Source of the DNA: Streptomyces sp. NRRL S-1022
GTDB lineage: Bacteria > Actinomycetota > Actinomycetes > Streptomycetales > Streptomycetaceae
Direction: 5' to 3'
DNA length: 64,000 nucleotides
Assembly: GCF_000720135.1 (NCBI RefSeq)
Contig: NZ_JOIU01000006.1
Location: forward strand, 186,001 to 250,000
Both the position numbers and the translations under genes were made by a program. Shown here one piece after another: positions 23,425 to 32,506 of this stretch. The notes under the pieces are model-generated. The model was given only the letters and a program-made list of their open reading frames with translations, made no database searches and was not told the origin of the DNA. Every line of letters begins with the position of its first letter. Position 1 is the first letter of the stretch.

Positions 23425-25845
23425 TCAGCCGGCCAGCCCCCCTTCCATCCCGACGAGCGCGGCCAGCTGGGCCCGGGAACACAGCGTGAGCTTCTTGAAC
23501 ACCCGGGCCAGATAGGTCTCCACCGTCTTGGGACTGAGCGCCAGCGCCCGGGCGATCTGCTGGTTGGTCCGGCCCTTGCTGACCAGCACGGAGATCTCCC
23601 GTTCGCGTTCGCTCAGCCGGCTGAGCCCGGTCGAGGAGTCCGCGGGGCGGTCGTCCGGCACCGGCTCGGGCGCCCCGGCCGTGCCGGGCTCCGGCTCGGC
23701 CTGCGCCGCGTCCCTCCCGGCGGTGGCGCGTGCGGTGCCGGGCGGCCCGGGCCGGTCGGTCCGGGCGCGGAGCCGGCCGGCCGCTTCGGCCTGGAAACCG
23801 CTGCCCATGCGCTCGGCGGCGCGCCGGGCGTGGTCGGCGTACAGCCCGGCGGCGGCCGTGTCCCCCCGGGCCAGCAGGATCCGTCCCGCCGCGACGGCCA
23901 GTTGGGGGACGACGTAGCGCAGCCGGTGCCGCAGCGCGAGGTCGAGTGCGCGTTCCAGCCGCCCGAGCGCCGCGGTGTCCCGGCCCAGCGCGCTCTCGGC
24001 CCGGGCCACCCAGTACAGGGTGTCCAGCGCGCGCAGCGCCGGCTCGTCGCCCAGCCCGTCCGCCAGGCGGGCCGCGCGCTGCACCAGCTCGGCCCGCCCG
24101 CCGGCCGCGGCTGCGTCGGACCCGGAGGCGAGCGCCCGCAGCGCGAGCAGCAGGGCCCGCAGGGCGGGGTCGGGTTCCGTGACGGCGCCGGCGTCCTCGA
24201 CCAGGGCCGGGCGCGGGCGTTCGCCCGCCTCCAGGCAGGTCTCCAGCAGGGCCGCCGTCGTTCGGGCCCGCAACTCGTGGGCGTCCGGCGTCAGGTTGGC
24301 GGCCGTCTTCTCCAGCAGGTCGGCGGCTTCGCCGTGCCGGCCCAGCAGGCGCAGCACCCGGGCGCGCCACAGCTCGGCGTCCGGGTGCGCCACCGAGCCC
24401 TTCTCCAGCGTGCCGTCGAACATGGCCAGGCTCCCGGCCGGATCGCCGCTCAGCGCCAGCGCCGTGGCGAGCCGCAGCCGCTGCCGGGGGTCGCCGGTGT
24501 CCGAGCGCGGGTCCAGCGTGGCCCCGAGCCAGCCGGCCGCGCGGTCGGGGCGTTGCCACAGCACGGAGCGCGCCGCCTCCTGGAGGATGCGGACGCCCTC
24601 GCCGTCCCGGGCGGTGAGCCCGCCGTGGCCCAGGTGCCAGGCGACGCGTGCCGGACAGGCCGCGCGGTCGCGCAGCGCCGTGGCCGCGCGCGCGTGGGCG
24701 CCCAGCTGCCAGGCGACGCCCGCCGTGTCGTGCGCCGTGCGGCGCACCAGCGGATCGCGGAACCGGAAGGTCCCCCTGGTGGCACCGGGCCGCAGGATGT
24801 CCCGCCGGACCAGCTCGTCCACCCCCGCCCGGGTCTCGTCCTCGCCGGCCCGCGCGGCTTCCGCCAGCAGCGCGGTGTCGAAGGGTTCCTGGAGCACGGC
24901 CGCCGCGTGCGCCACCGTCCGCCCCAGCGGGGACAGTCCGCGGAACTCGCGCAGCAGGGACATCGCCGGGTCGGCCGGAGAGTGCGGGCCGCCCGGCACG
25001 TCGTCGGCCCACGGGGCGCTCAGGGCGAGGGCGCGGAGCAGCCCGGGGCGGCCCTGGGAGGCGTGCAGCAGGCTGCGCAGCCGGGCGGGCAGCAGGGGCC
25101 GGGGCAGGAGGGCGCCGAGCTGCTCGTCGGGCAGCGGCGACAGCTCCAGCCGGGCGGACCGGCCGGCCGCCGCGGCCTCCCCCAGCAGGATGCGCAGGCT
25201 CTGCTGGTCCTGCCGGGGCCGGTGCGCGAGCGCCAGCACCACCCGCGGGGCGGGGTGCCGCAGCAGGTGCTGCAGGAGCAGGACCGAGGCCTCGTCGGCC
25301 AGGTGCATGTCGTCGAGGATCAGCAGCAGGCGGTCGCGGGAGCCGAGATGGCCGAGGAGGCTGCGGACCGCGTGCAGGGCGTGGTGGTGCTCGCAGGGGT
25401 TGGCGGGCAGCGCGACGGCCGGGGCGTGCCAGGACAGCGCCGGGAAGATGCCGGCCAGCCAGGACAGGTGGTGCGGGGAGAGCCAGGACACGGTCTGGTC
25501 GCCGACCGGTGCCAGCAGCTCGTCGAGGGCGTCGGCGAAGACGCCGAACGGAAGTCCCTCGGGGACCGATCCGGCCGCCGCGGAAGCCACCGTCCACCCC
25601 CGTTCACGCGCGCGTTCGCCGAGGGCCGCCAGGAGGGCCGACTTGCCCATCCAGGGGTCGCCCCGCACCTCGACGAGCGGCACGCCGGGTTCGTCGTGGT
25701 CGAGGACCTGTTCGAGCGCGGCGAGTTCCCGCGCTCTCGCGTGCAGGGCGTGCGCGCGCCCGTCCGCTGTCGTCGGCCGGCTGTCGGAGGGGCCCCGGGG
25801 GCCTGTCGCGTGGTCGGTGTGCCGAGTGTCCTCACGGTGTGGCAA
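23425..25845 (-). CDS. LAL-type LuxR transcriptional regulator (cluster regulator)
   Basis: An 806-residue ATP-binding regulator. Walker A is GDPWMGKSALL near residue 63, Walker B LLLILDDMHLAD near 175. A long helical repeat region (about 450-700) follows, and a C-terminal LuxR helix-turn-helix begins at LSEREREISVLV and continues TNQQIARALALSPKTVETYL. The only start with a ribosome site (AGAGGTG) is TTG at 25845; no ATG or GTG lies near the N-terminal domain. LAL regulators usually act as pathway-specific activators in Streptomyces. It faces the end of the flavoprotein gene with 15 bp between stops and shares an 830-bp intergenic region with the dehydrogenase operon, so it probably activates one or both blocks. 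Confidence 0.92.
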   Translation of the reverse strand: MPHREDTRHTDHATGPRGPSDSRPTTADGRAHALHARARELAALEQVLDHDEPGVPLVEVRGDPWMGKSALLAALGERARERGWTVASAAAGSVPEGLPFGVFADALDELLAPVGDQTVSWLSPHHLSWLAGIFPALSWHAPAVALPANPCEHHHALHAVRSLLGHLGSRDRLLLILDDMHLADEASVLLLQHLLRHPAPRVVLALAHRPRQDQQSLRILLGEAAAAGRSARLELSPLPDEQLGALLPRPLLPARLRSLLHASQGRPGLLRALALSAPWADDVPGGPHSPADPAMSLLREFRGLSPLGRTVAHAAAVLQEPFDTALLAEAARAGEDETRAGVDELVRRDILRPGATRGTFRFRDPLVRRTAHDTAGVAWQLGAHARAATALRDRAACPARVAWHLGHGGLTARDGEGVRILQEAARSVLWQRPDRAAGWLGATLDPRSDTGDPRQRLRLATALALSGDPAGSLAMFDGTLEKGSVAHPDAELWRARVLRLLGRHGEAADLLEKTAANLTPDAHELRARTTAALLETCLEAGERPRPALVEDAGAVTEPDPALRALLLALRALASGSDAAAAGGRAELVQRAARLADGLGDEPALRALDTLYWVARAESALGRDTAALGRLERALDLALRHRLRYVVPQLAVAAGRILLARGDTAAAGLYADHARRAAERMGSGFQAEAAGRLRARTDRPGPPGTARATAGRDAAQAEPEPGTAGAPEPVPDDRPADSSTGLSRLSEREREISVLVSKGRTNQQIARALALSPKTVETYLARVFKKLTLCSRAQLAALVGMEGGLAG

Positions 25846-26424
25846 GTAAGCGCACCTCTTTCGTCTGAGCCCGGGAGGGGGGAGCCCGAGGAAGCCCGAG
25901 AAGCGACGGGCCGGATTGCCGGACCCGTCTGCGGCGGCGGTCGAGTGGCGAGAAATACCGGGCGGCCGGTGACGCGCGTCAGCGCAAGATTTTTTACCGG
26001 CGACAGGATCCCAGGGTAACGAGTCGACTGCCGGATTCGGTAGTGCGGCGAAAGCGCACGTGGAACGGGCCCCGCCAAATCGCGGTGCAGCCCCGCCGTC
26101 GAAAAGAATTTAAAACTTCCGGTGGTACGGGGGATGGCGGAGGTGTGATTGCACCGTGCGGAGGTCATGCATCCGGCCACGGTGCACGGATACCAACCGG
26201 ACGGTAACCACATGTTCCGGCCACGTGTGGCGGAAAGAAGCATGAACAAACCCGAGTAGAGTCGGTCATTCAGGACCCTTCCCGGTGGCGGGATTTCCAC
26301 CTCCGGCATGTCCGGTTCTCGACCTGGTTCGTTCGGGTGATATGCGGTCAGGATTGAGTCACACCCGGGCGGGGGATGCTGCCCGGCACGCTCGAAACCG
26401 GCTGGAATGCGCACGACGGCATCC

Positions 26425-26453
26425 TTGTGCGGCCGTTTTCGAACTGATAGAAC
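26425..26453 (+). promoter_or_regulatory. Candidate promoter for the right block
   Basis: TTGTGC (26425-26430) and TAGAAC (26448-26453) are separated by 17 bp, a fair match to a vegetative -35/-10 pair, about 220 bp upstream of the dehydrogenase ATG. The match is partial and many chance matches exist. Confidence 0.3.
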
Positions 26454-26562
26454 AGAGTCGTTACCGGCTGTATTTCTGATCCATTTCAAGCAGCTGACGG
26501 ATGCGCATGACGGCCGGCCCGGCCCGGAGGCCGAAGGCCTGGCCAGGTAACTTCTCTTTCTC

Positions 26563-26590
26563 CTCCTGTCGGAACTTCTCCTGTCGGAAC
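26563..26590. repeat. 13-bp direct repeat, 15-bp spacing, upstream of the right block
   Basis: CTCCTGTCGGAAC occurs at 26563-26575 and again at 26578-26590, separated by TT, about 85 bp before the dehydrogenase start. A direct repeat in this place could be a regulator binding site. Confidence 0.55.
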
Positions 26591-26675
26591 GGAGAAACCC
26601 CCGAAACCGCCGGCGGTGGCCCCCATCCGGCCGTCCGCACGGCTGTTTCGTCCGCACCTATGTCAAAGGGGAGCG

Positions 26676-27698
26676 ATGGTTCAGCTGGCGCCTGACGTGC
26701 CCAGGGACGCGGGAGACGGCCACGACAAGACGCCCGTAGTGTGGGTGGTGGACGCTCCGGGCGGTGGATACGTCGAGAGCCCCGACATCGAGGGACGCGT
26801 CGTCGGCCCGCACGGCACCGTGCGCCTGGTCGTCGTGCCGGAAGACGAGCGGGACCGGCTGCCGGAGGCCGAGTGCGACTACATGATCCTCTGGCACCGT
26901 GTCCCGCTCGACGCCTCCTACTTCACCCGCAACACCAGATGCCGCGCCGTCATCTGCGCCAGCACGGGGTACGACCACGTCGCCGTCGAGGCGGCCCGCG
27001 CCGCCGGCACCAGCGTCTTCCACATCCCCCACTACGGCACCGAGGAGGTCGCCGACCACACCCTCGCCCTCTTCCTCGCCCAGGTCCGCAGGCTCCCCGA
27101 CCTCCGCGAGCACGTGCGCGACGGCGGCTGGGACTGGCGCTCCATCACCGACGCCCCCCGGGTGCGCGACATGACCTGGGGCATCGTCGGGCTGGGCCGC
27201 ATCGGCCTGGCCGTCGCCCAGCGCGCCCGCGCCTTCGGCATCCGGGTCTGCTTCCACGACCCCCACAACCACCCCGGGATCGAGAAGTCCCTGGGCCTGG
27301 AGCGCAGGCACTCCCTCGACGAACTCCTCGCCGACGCCGACGTGGTGAGCGTCCACGTCCCGCTCGACTCCACCACCCACCACCTGCTGGGCGCGCGCGA
27401 ACTGGACCGGATGAAGCCCGGCTCGCTGCTGATCAACACGGCACGCGGCGGCGTGGTCGACGTCTCCGCGCTGCGCCCGGCGCTGGCCGCCGGCCGCCCC
27501 GGCCGCGTCGCGCTCGACGTCGTGGAGGGCGAACCGGAACTGCCGCACTGGCTGCGCGACCACCCCCGCGTGCTGCTCACCCCGCACGCCGCCTTCTACT
27601 CCGTGGCCTCGTTGGCCGAGCTGCGCACCCGGGCCGCCGAGGCGGTCCGCGAGCTGATCGTCGCGGCACCCGTCACCTCGGCCGTACGCGTGGTCTGA
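26676..27698 (+). CDS. NAD-dependent D-2-hydroxyacid dehydrogenase (CtBP/PGDH-like)
   Basis: A 340-residue D-isomer-specific 2-hydroxyacid dehydrogenase. The Rossmann motif is WGIVGLGRIG near 177 with an acidic residue at the end of the next strand (FHDP). Catalytic Arg is in NTARGG and His in LLTPHAAF. These enzymes interconvert 2-oxo acids and D-2-hydroxy acids. The ATG follows AAAGGGGAG at good spacing. First gene of the right block, 53 bp before the radical SAM gene. With two PLP enzymes downstream it probably works on an oxo- or hydroxy-acid intermediate of an unusual amino acid; substrate unknown. Confidence 0.85.
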   Translation: MVQLAPDVPRDAGDGHDKTPVVWVVDAPGGGYVESPDIEGRVVGPHGTVRLVVVPEDERDRLPEAECDYMILWHRVPLDASYFTRNTRCRAVICASTGYDHVAVEAARAAGTSVFHIPHYGTEEVADHTLALFLAQVRRLPDLREHVRDGGWDWRSITDAPRVRDMTWGIVGLGRIGLAVAQRARAFGIRVCFHDPHNHPGIEKSLGLERRHSLDELLADADVVSVHVPLDSTTHHLLGARELDRMKPGSLLINTARGGVVDVSALRPALAAGRPGRVALDVVEGEPELPHWLRDHPRVLLTPHAAFYSVASLAELRTRAAEAVRELIVAAPVTSAVRVV

Positions 27699-27751
27699 GC
27701 GCACCGGTACCGCCCCCCGACCTCACCGCCGCTGAACCCCGAAGGATCTCG

Positions 27752-28933
27752 ATGGCTGTGGAAACCCTGTCCCCCGACGCCGCGAGGCAGGCGTGGACGG
27801 ACTGGAAGTGGCAACAGCGCAACGCGGTACGCACCTCCCGCCAGCTGAAGAGCCACTTCCCCAACTGCGACCAGCGGCTGCTGGACATCATCGACCGGCA
27901 CAACCGGACCAAGCGGTTCCAGGCGACGCCCTACTTCCTCAGCCTCGTCGAGACGGACCCGCACACGGGCAACCCGCTGGCCGACGACCCGCTGTGGAAG
28001 CAGGTCGTCCCCATCGACACCGACGAGACGGGCGACGGGGAGGACCCCTACACGTACGACGGGAAGACCGAGAACTGGGAACTGCCCAGCGAGATGGTCA
28101 CCCCGATCGCCCAGCACAAGTACGACAACCGGGTCATCGTCCGCTACGCCAATGTGTGCCACGCCTACTGCCAGTTCTGTTACGAGGCGCTGCGCACCCT
28201 GGACCGCGACTCCACCAAGGTCTCCTTCGACCGCGGCCACTGGCAGGCCACGCTCGACTTCCTGCGCGCCAACCCGCAGGTGGAGGAGATGATCCTGAGC
28301 GGCGGCGAGCCGCTCATGCACAGCAACGACCAGATCGACCAGGTGCTGACGGAGGCCCGCGCCGTCCGCCCCGACCTGATCGTGCGCCTGCACACCCGCT
28401 CGCTCACCTTCAACCCGTACCGCATCGACTCCGGTCTCGTCTCCGTACTGGCCCGGCACGACGTGACCGCGGTCGGCCTGCACATCACGCATCCCCGCGA
28501 ACTCAGCCCGGACTTCGACGACGCGGTACGCCGGCTGCACGGCGCGGTCCCCATCCTCTTCGCCAACGTCCCGCTGCTCGGCGGCGTCAACGACGACACC
28601 GGGACGATGCGGGAGCTGTGCATGGGCCTGTACCGGCGTGGCGTCCACGCCGGCTACCTGTACCACTTCATGCCGCACAGCCCCGAGGCGAGCGCCTTCC
28701 GCGTCCCCGTCAGCCGCGGGGTGGAGATCGTCCGCGCGCTCAAACGGCACATATCCAACCCCGCCGTGCCCGAATACGTGCTGCCGCACGCCACCGGCAA
28801 GTACACCGTCCCGCTGATCGACTCGCCGGACGCCTACCCGCGGCACGCCGTCGACGCCAACGGCGTCCGCGTCCTGCGCGCCGTCAACTGGCAGCAGGAA
28901 ACCATCGAGTACCCCGACCCGGAGATCGTGTGA
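27752..28933 (+). CDS. Lysine-2,3-aminomutase-like radical SAM enzyme with altered substrate site
   Basis: A 393-residue protein of the KamA family. The radical SAM cluster is C136-x3-C140-x2-C143 (CHAYCQFC), SGGEP follows at about 183, and PLP Lys350 lies in HATGKYTVP. Compared with Clostridium lysine 2,3-aminomutase from memory, the substrate-carboxylate Arg134 is Glu145, and the two Asp that hold the lysine side chain (293 and 330) align with Met307 and Val343. The C-terminal zinc Cys motif is also absent. It therefore keeps PLP and SAM chemistry but should not use lysine. An amino migration or other PLP-assisted radical step on a less charged substrate is likely. Expressed with a diiron oxidase, aminotransferases and a SAM synthetase. 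Confidence 0.88.
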   Translation: MAVETLSPDAARQAWTDWKWQQRNAVRTSRQLKSHFPNCDQRLLDIIDRHNRTKRFQATPYFLSLVETDPHTGNPLADDPLWKQVVPIDTDETGDGEDPYTYDGKTENWELPSEMVTPIAQHKYDNRVIVRYANVCHAYCQFCYEALRTLDRDSTKVSFDRGHWQATLDFLRANPQVEEMILSGGEPLMHSNDQIDQVLTEARAVRPDLIVRLHTRSLTFNPYRIDSGLVSVLARHDVTAVGLHITHPRELSPDFDDAVRRLHGAVPILFANVPLLGGVNDDTGTMRELCMGLYRRGVHAGYLYHFMPHSPEASAFRVPVSRGVEIVRALKRHISNPAVPEYVLPHATGKYTVPLIDSPDAYPRHAVDANGVRVLRAVNWQQETIEYPDPEIV

Positions 28934-29000
28934 GGAGCCGGACCCGGCTTCCCCGCACATCGCACCATCACACGGAACGACAGCGACGGAGGACAGGCGA

Positions 29001-30113
29001 GTGAGCAGGGATCTGAGCCTGGAGCGGATGCCGGCTCGGCACGGGGTGCTGCGCGACGCGCACGAGACCCCGGCCGAATCGGTGGAACGCAGGCTGAACG
29101 AGTGCCTCCGCGGCCCCGGGACGACGGTGGAGCGACTCCCCGTCCACGACGACCTGACGGCCGCACTCACCCGGAGGCTGGAGGAGGGACTGTCCCACGG
29201 GGACGACGACGCGCTGCTCGACGTCCACCGCAGCGCCTACACCGTGTACGAGACCCTGCTGGGGCACCCGCTCAGCCCGGCCGCACGGCACGAACGCAGC
29301 ACCTGGTTCAACGCGTTCCGCTCCCTGTACGAGGACCGCGTCCTCGCCGCGGACATCGAGGAGATCGCCGACCGGCTGCCCTCCGCGGGCGACGCCCGGC
29401 ACCCCGGGTTCGTCCGCGAGTGGTTCCTCGCGGCGGCGAAGGAACGCAGCGACCTCGACCGGGCGGTGGAGACCTACCTGGCGGAGAAGGCCACGACCGG
29501 CCAACTGGCCGCCTTCATCCAGGCGGACGGCTACCTCAACTACCGCTTCTACGACGCCCTCGTGCTCGCCCAGCCGCACTTCATGGAGGGCGTCAAGCAC
29601 GAGATCAGCAAGCACATGTGGGACGAGTGCGGGGAAGGCAGGCCCGACGCCGCGCACACCCTGCAGTTCACCCGCAGCCTGCGCCGGCTCGGCCTCGAAC
29701 TGCCCACCGTCCCGCCCTGGGAGGACTGGCGGCCGTACGCCGGACACAACCTCTACTTCCTGCTGGCCTGCAACCGGCGCCACTACTTCAAGGCCCTGGG
29801 CAGCCTGGCCATGCCCGAACTGTTCGACGTCGACCGCGACGCTGCGGTCGTCAAGGGCCTGGAACGCAACGGGTTCACCGCCCAGCACGACTTCGAGTTC
29901 TTCTTCAACCACATGGAGGGCGACGCCGAACACGGCCCCGAGTGGCTGGACGGAGTCGTGCTGCCCATCGTCGAGGCCGAGCCGGACGCCAGCATGGAAC
30001 TGATCACCGGCGGACTGCTGCGGATGCTGGCCATGCGGCGGTACAACGAATACCTCGCCGAGCGCCTGGGGCTGGCCGACGTACCGGACCTCCCCCAGGA
30101 GGGGAGGCGGTGA
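29001..30113 (+). CDS. Heme-oxygenase-like diiron oxidase (HDO superfamily)
   Basis: A 370-residue all-helical protein of the iron-containing redox enzyme / HDO group. Candidate metal ligands are Glu201 and His205 in HEISKHMWDECG, and His304, Glu306, Asp309 and His311 in HMEGDAEHG, the spacing expected of the last ligand helix. The family includes N-oxygenases that build nitro groups (HrmI/BelK, RohS) and C-C cleaving, alkene-forming enzymes (BesC, UndA). Which reaction occurs here cannot be read from the sequence. GTG start after CGGAGGACAG. Its stop overlaps the start of the aminotransferase gene (GTGA). Confidence 0.85.
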   Translation: MSRDLSLERMPARHGVLRDAHETPAESVERRLNECLRGPGTTVERLPVHDDLTAALTRRLEEGLSHGDDDALLDVHRSAYTVYETLLGHPLSPAARHERSTWFNAFRSLYEDRVLAADIEEIADRLPSAGDARHPGFVREWFLAAAKERSDLDRAVETYLAEKATTGQLAAFIQADGYLNYRFYDALVLAQPHFMEGVKHEISKHMWDECGEGRPDAAHTLQFTRSLRRLGLELPTVPPWEDWRPYAGHNLYFLLACNRRHYFKALGSLAMPELFDVDRDAAVVKGLERNGFTAQHDFEFFFNHMEGDAEHGPEWLDGVVLPIVEAEPDASMELITGGLLRMLAMRRYNEYLAERLGLADVPDLPQEGRR

Positions 30114-31171
30114 CCGGCGGGGAGGAGAACCCCTTCCCCTCCCTGGAGATGACCGAACGCGCCACGGGCCTGCGGGCGCGTGAACGGCTCAGCACCAACG
30201 AGAACGAGTTCGGACCGGCCCCCGAGGTGGTCCGCGCCATCGGCGCCACCGCCCGGGAGTGCCACCGCTACCCCGACTGCGACCACCACGAGCTGCGCCG
30301 GCGACTCGGGCACACCCTCGGCGTCCCCGAGGACCACGTGCACATCGGCTCCGGCATCGACGGACTGCTCGGCGTCATCGGCCGCGCCTTCCTCGGGCCG
30401 GGGCGCACCGCCGTGACCAGCGACGCCACCTATCCGACCTTCGCCTACTTCGCACGCGCCGGCGGGGCCACGGTCCACCTCGTGCCGTACCGGGACGCGC
30501 GCGTGGACACCGAGGCCCTGGTACGGCGGGCCACCGACACCGGCGCGGACGTCGTCTATCTCGCCGACCCCGACAACCCGACCGGCGGTTCGCTGGGCGC
30601 ACCGGCCCTGCTGCGGCTGGCGGACCGGCTGCCGGCCCGGACCCTGCTGGTCGTCGACGGCGCCTACACCGAATACCAGCCGCCCGCCGACCGGCCCGCG
30701 GCCGGCGAGCTGACCGGCCGGCGCATGCTCTGGCTGCGCACCTTCTCCAAGGCCCACGCCCTGGCCGGCCTGCGGATCGGCTACGCGGTGGGCGACCGCG
30801 CCCTCCTGGCCGCACTGCGCCGGGGTGGCGAGCACTACGTCGTCGGCCGGGTGGCCGAGGCGGCCGCCCTCGCCGCGCTCGACGCCGTCGGGCATCTCAC
30901 CGACACCGTCCGGCGCACCGCCGAGGGCCGGGCCCACTACGGCAGGCGGCTCACCGAGCTCGGCTACACGGTGCTGGAGGGCACGACGAACTTCGTGACC
31001 TTCCGCTGCGCCGACACCGAGACCGCCGCCGCCGTAGCCAAGCGACTCGCGCAGGCCGGGGTGTTCGTACGGCATCTGGCCGCACCCGGACTGACCGACT
31101 GCCTGCGGATGAGCATCGGTCCCACGGCCCAGCGCGAGGCGGTCCTCGCCGAGCTGACCCGGGCGGCGTGA
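30110..31171 (+). CDS. HisC-like PLP aminotransferase (class I/II)
   Basis: A 353-residue fold-type I aminotransferase close in layout to histidinol-phosphate aminotransferases: LSTNENEFGP near the start, YPDCDHHELR, the substrate/PLP motif DPDNPTGG, VVDGAYTEY, the PLP lysine in RTFSKAHALAGLRIGY and a final LRMSIG with the carboxylate-binding Arg. No histidine genes are nearby, so it is a pathway enzyme that likely aminates a 2-oxo acid or removes the amino group of a precursor. GTG start chosen from AGGAGGGGAGG directly upstream. Confidence 0.88.
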   Translation: MTGGEENPFPSLEMTERATGLRARERLSTNENEFGPAPEVVRAIGATARECHRYPDCDHHELRRRLGHTLGVPEDHVHIGSGIDGLLGVIGRAFLGPGRTAVTSDATYPTFAYFARAGGATVHLVPYRDARVDTEALVRRATDTGADVVYLADPDNPTGGSLGAPALLRLADRLPARTLLVVDGAYTEYQPPADRPAAGELTGRRMLWLRTFSKAHALAGLRIGYAVGDRALLAALRRGGEHYVVGRVAEAAALAALDAVGHLTDTVRRTAEGRAHYGRRLTELGYTVLEGTTNFVTFRCADTETAAAVAKRLAQAGVFVRHLAAPGLTDCLRMSIGPTAQREAVLAELTRAA

Positions 31172-31244
31172 GGCGGCCCCCGCCGCAGCACACGCCCCCG
31201 CCCTCCCGCCCCGAGCCCCTCCTGCTTCGAGACAAGGAGTCCAC

Positions 31245-32414
31245 ATGGCCGCACCCCTGAGCTTCCGGTCCGGATCGCAGATCGCCGAGTCGGTGTGCGC
31301 CGGGCACCCCGACAAGGTCGCGGACCGGATCTCGGACGCCGTGCTCGACGCCTTCCTGACGATCGACCCCCACGCCCGGGTCAACTGCGAGACCCTGGTC
31401 ACCAGGGACAACGTGATCGCCACCGGTCAGATCACCGCGAACGCCGAGGTGGACATCGACGCGACGGTCCGCTCCGTGCTGCGCGAGATCGGCTACCACG
31501 ACGTGGAGCGGCACGGCCTGAGCGCCGACACCTCGACCGTGCGGGTGCTGCTCGACCGCCAGTCCCGCGAGATCGCCGACGGGGTGGACCGCGGCGGTGC
31601 CGGCGACTCCGGCATCGTCTACGGGTACGCCTGCGACGAGACACCGGAACGGCTCCCGCTCAGCTGCGTCCTCGCCCACGACATCGCCCGCCGGGTCGGC
31701 GCCACCGGTGAGCAGGGCGTACCGGCGCTCGGACCGGACGGCAAGGTCCAGGTGGAGCTGTCCCGCCGGGACGGTGCCGAGCGGGCGATCGTCGTCGTCT
31801 CCGCGCAGCACCCGGCCGACCTCTCCCTGGACGAGCTGGCCGACCTGGTGGCGGGCAAGATCGTGACACCGGCGCTGGAGGACCGCGGCGTCGTGCCCGC
31901 CGACATCCACGTCAACCCGGCGGGCACCTTCGTCGTGGGCGGCACCTCGGCCGACGCCGGGCTCACCGGACGCAAGCTCATGGTCGACGCCTACGGGGGC
32001 CTGGTCCGGCACGGCGGCGGCTGCTGCTCCGGCAAGGACGCCACCAAGGTCGACCGGTCCGGCGCGTACGCCGCCCGCTACCTCGCCGCCAACGTCGTGG
32101 CCGCCGGACTGGCCGGCCGCTGCCGGATCGGCCTGGCCTACGCCATCGGCCGCCCGCTGCCGGTCTGGCTCGACGTCGAGTGCTTCGGCACGGCCACGGT
32201 CGCCCACGAGCACATCGCCGCCGTGCTGACGGCCCTGGTGGACCTGCGGGTGGAAGCGGTGATCGAGCGCCTGTCGCTGCGCACCGCCGCCTACCAGCCG
32301 ACCGCCGCCTACGGCCACTTCGGCCGCCCCGAGTTCTCCTGGGAGCGGCTCGACCTGGCGGACGCGCTCCGCTCCCGGCTCGGCGACGGGAAGACCGGCG
32401 CACCCACCGCCTGA
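31245..32414 (+). CDS. metK: S-adenosylmethionine synthetase paralogue
   Basis: A 389-residue methionine adenosyltransferase. It has GHPDK near the N terminus, GGTSADAGLTGRK and SGKDATKVDRS. Two signature positions depart from the usual enzyme: GAGDSG in place of GAGDQG, and GGGCCSGKD in place of GGGAFSGKD. A second metK inside a BGC normally means high SAM demand or SAM as a carbon or nitrogen donor. Here the radical SAM enzyme, two methyltransferases and a VioD/ACC-synthase-fold PLP enzyme are all possible users. The changed signature residues leave open altered kinetics or a methionine analogue. Start has CAAGGAG at good spacing. Confidence 0.9.
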   Translation: MAAPLSFRSGSQIAESVCAGHPDKVADRISDAVLDAFLTIDPHARVNCETLVTRDNVIATGQITANAEVDIDATVRSVLREIGYHDVERHGLSADTSTVRVLLDRQSREIADGVDRGGAGDSGIVYGYACDETPERLPLSCVLAHDIARRVGATGEQGVPALGPDGKVQVELSRRDGAERAIVVVSAQHPADLSLDELADLVAGKIVTPALEDRGVVPADIHVNPAGTFVVGGTSADAGLTGRKLMVDAYGGLVRHGGGCCSGKDATKVDRSGAYAARYLAANVVAAGLAGRCRIGLAYAIGRPLPVWLDVECFGTATVAHEHIAAVLTALVDLRVEAVIERLSLRTAAYQPTAAYGHFGRPEFSWERLDLADALRSRLGDGKTGAPTA

Positions 32415-32425
32415 GACCACCGCCC

Positions 32426-32453
32426 CGACCCCGGACTCCCGACCCCGGACTCC
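32426..32453. repeat. 14-bp tandem duplication in the metK-vioD-like gap
   Basis: CGACCCCGGACTCC is repeated exactly twice (32426-32439, 32440-32453) and followed by partial CGACTCC and CCGACGCC copies. Short slippage repeat in the 92-bp gap; no function apparent. Confidence 0.7.
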
Positions 32454-32506
32454 CGACTCCCGACGCCTCGTGCCCGACGCCTGACGAGAAGAGAGCGCCC
32501 GAAGAC

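Larger units (their letters stand above)
25846..26675. other. 830-bp divergent intergenic region between the two BGC blocks
   Basis: No convincing gene. Local base composition is lower in GC than the coding sequence, with runs such as GATTTTTTACC (about 25988) and AATTTAAAAC (about 26108). Several short open frames lack third-position GC bias and homology. It must hold the promoters for the LAL regulator (minus) and the right block (plus), and probably regulator sites. I saw no tRNA-like or riboswitch-like structure. Confidence 0.6.

Noticed and set aside
25846..26675. Short open frames at 26285-26479 and 26501-26695 as leader peptides
   Set aside because: No ribosome sites, no third-position GC bias and no similarity.
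27752..28933. True lysine 2,3-aminomutase supplying beta-lysine to the lipopeptide
   Set aside because: Residues binding the lysine side chain and carboxylate in the known enzyme are replaced.
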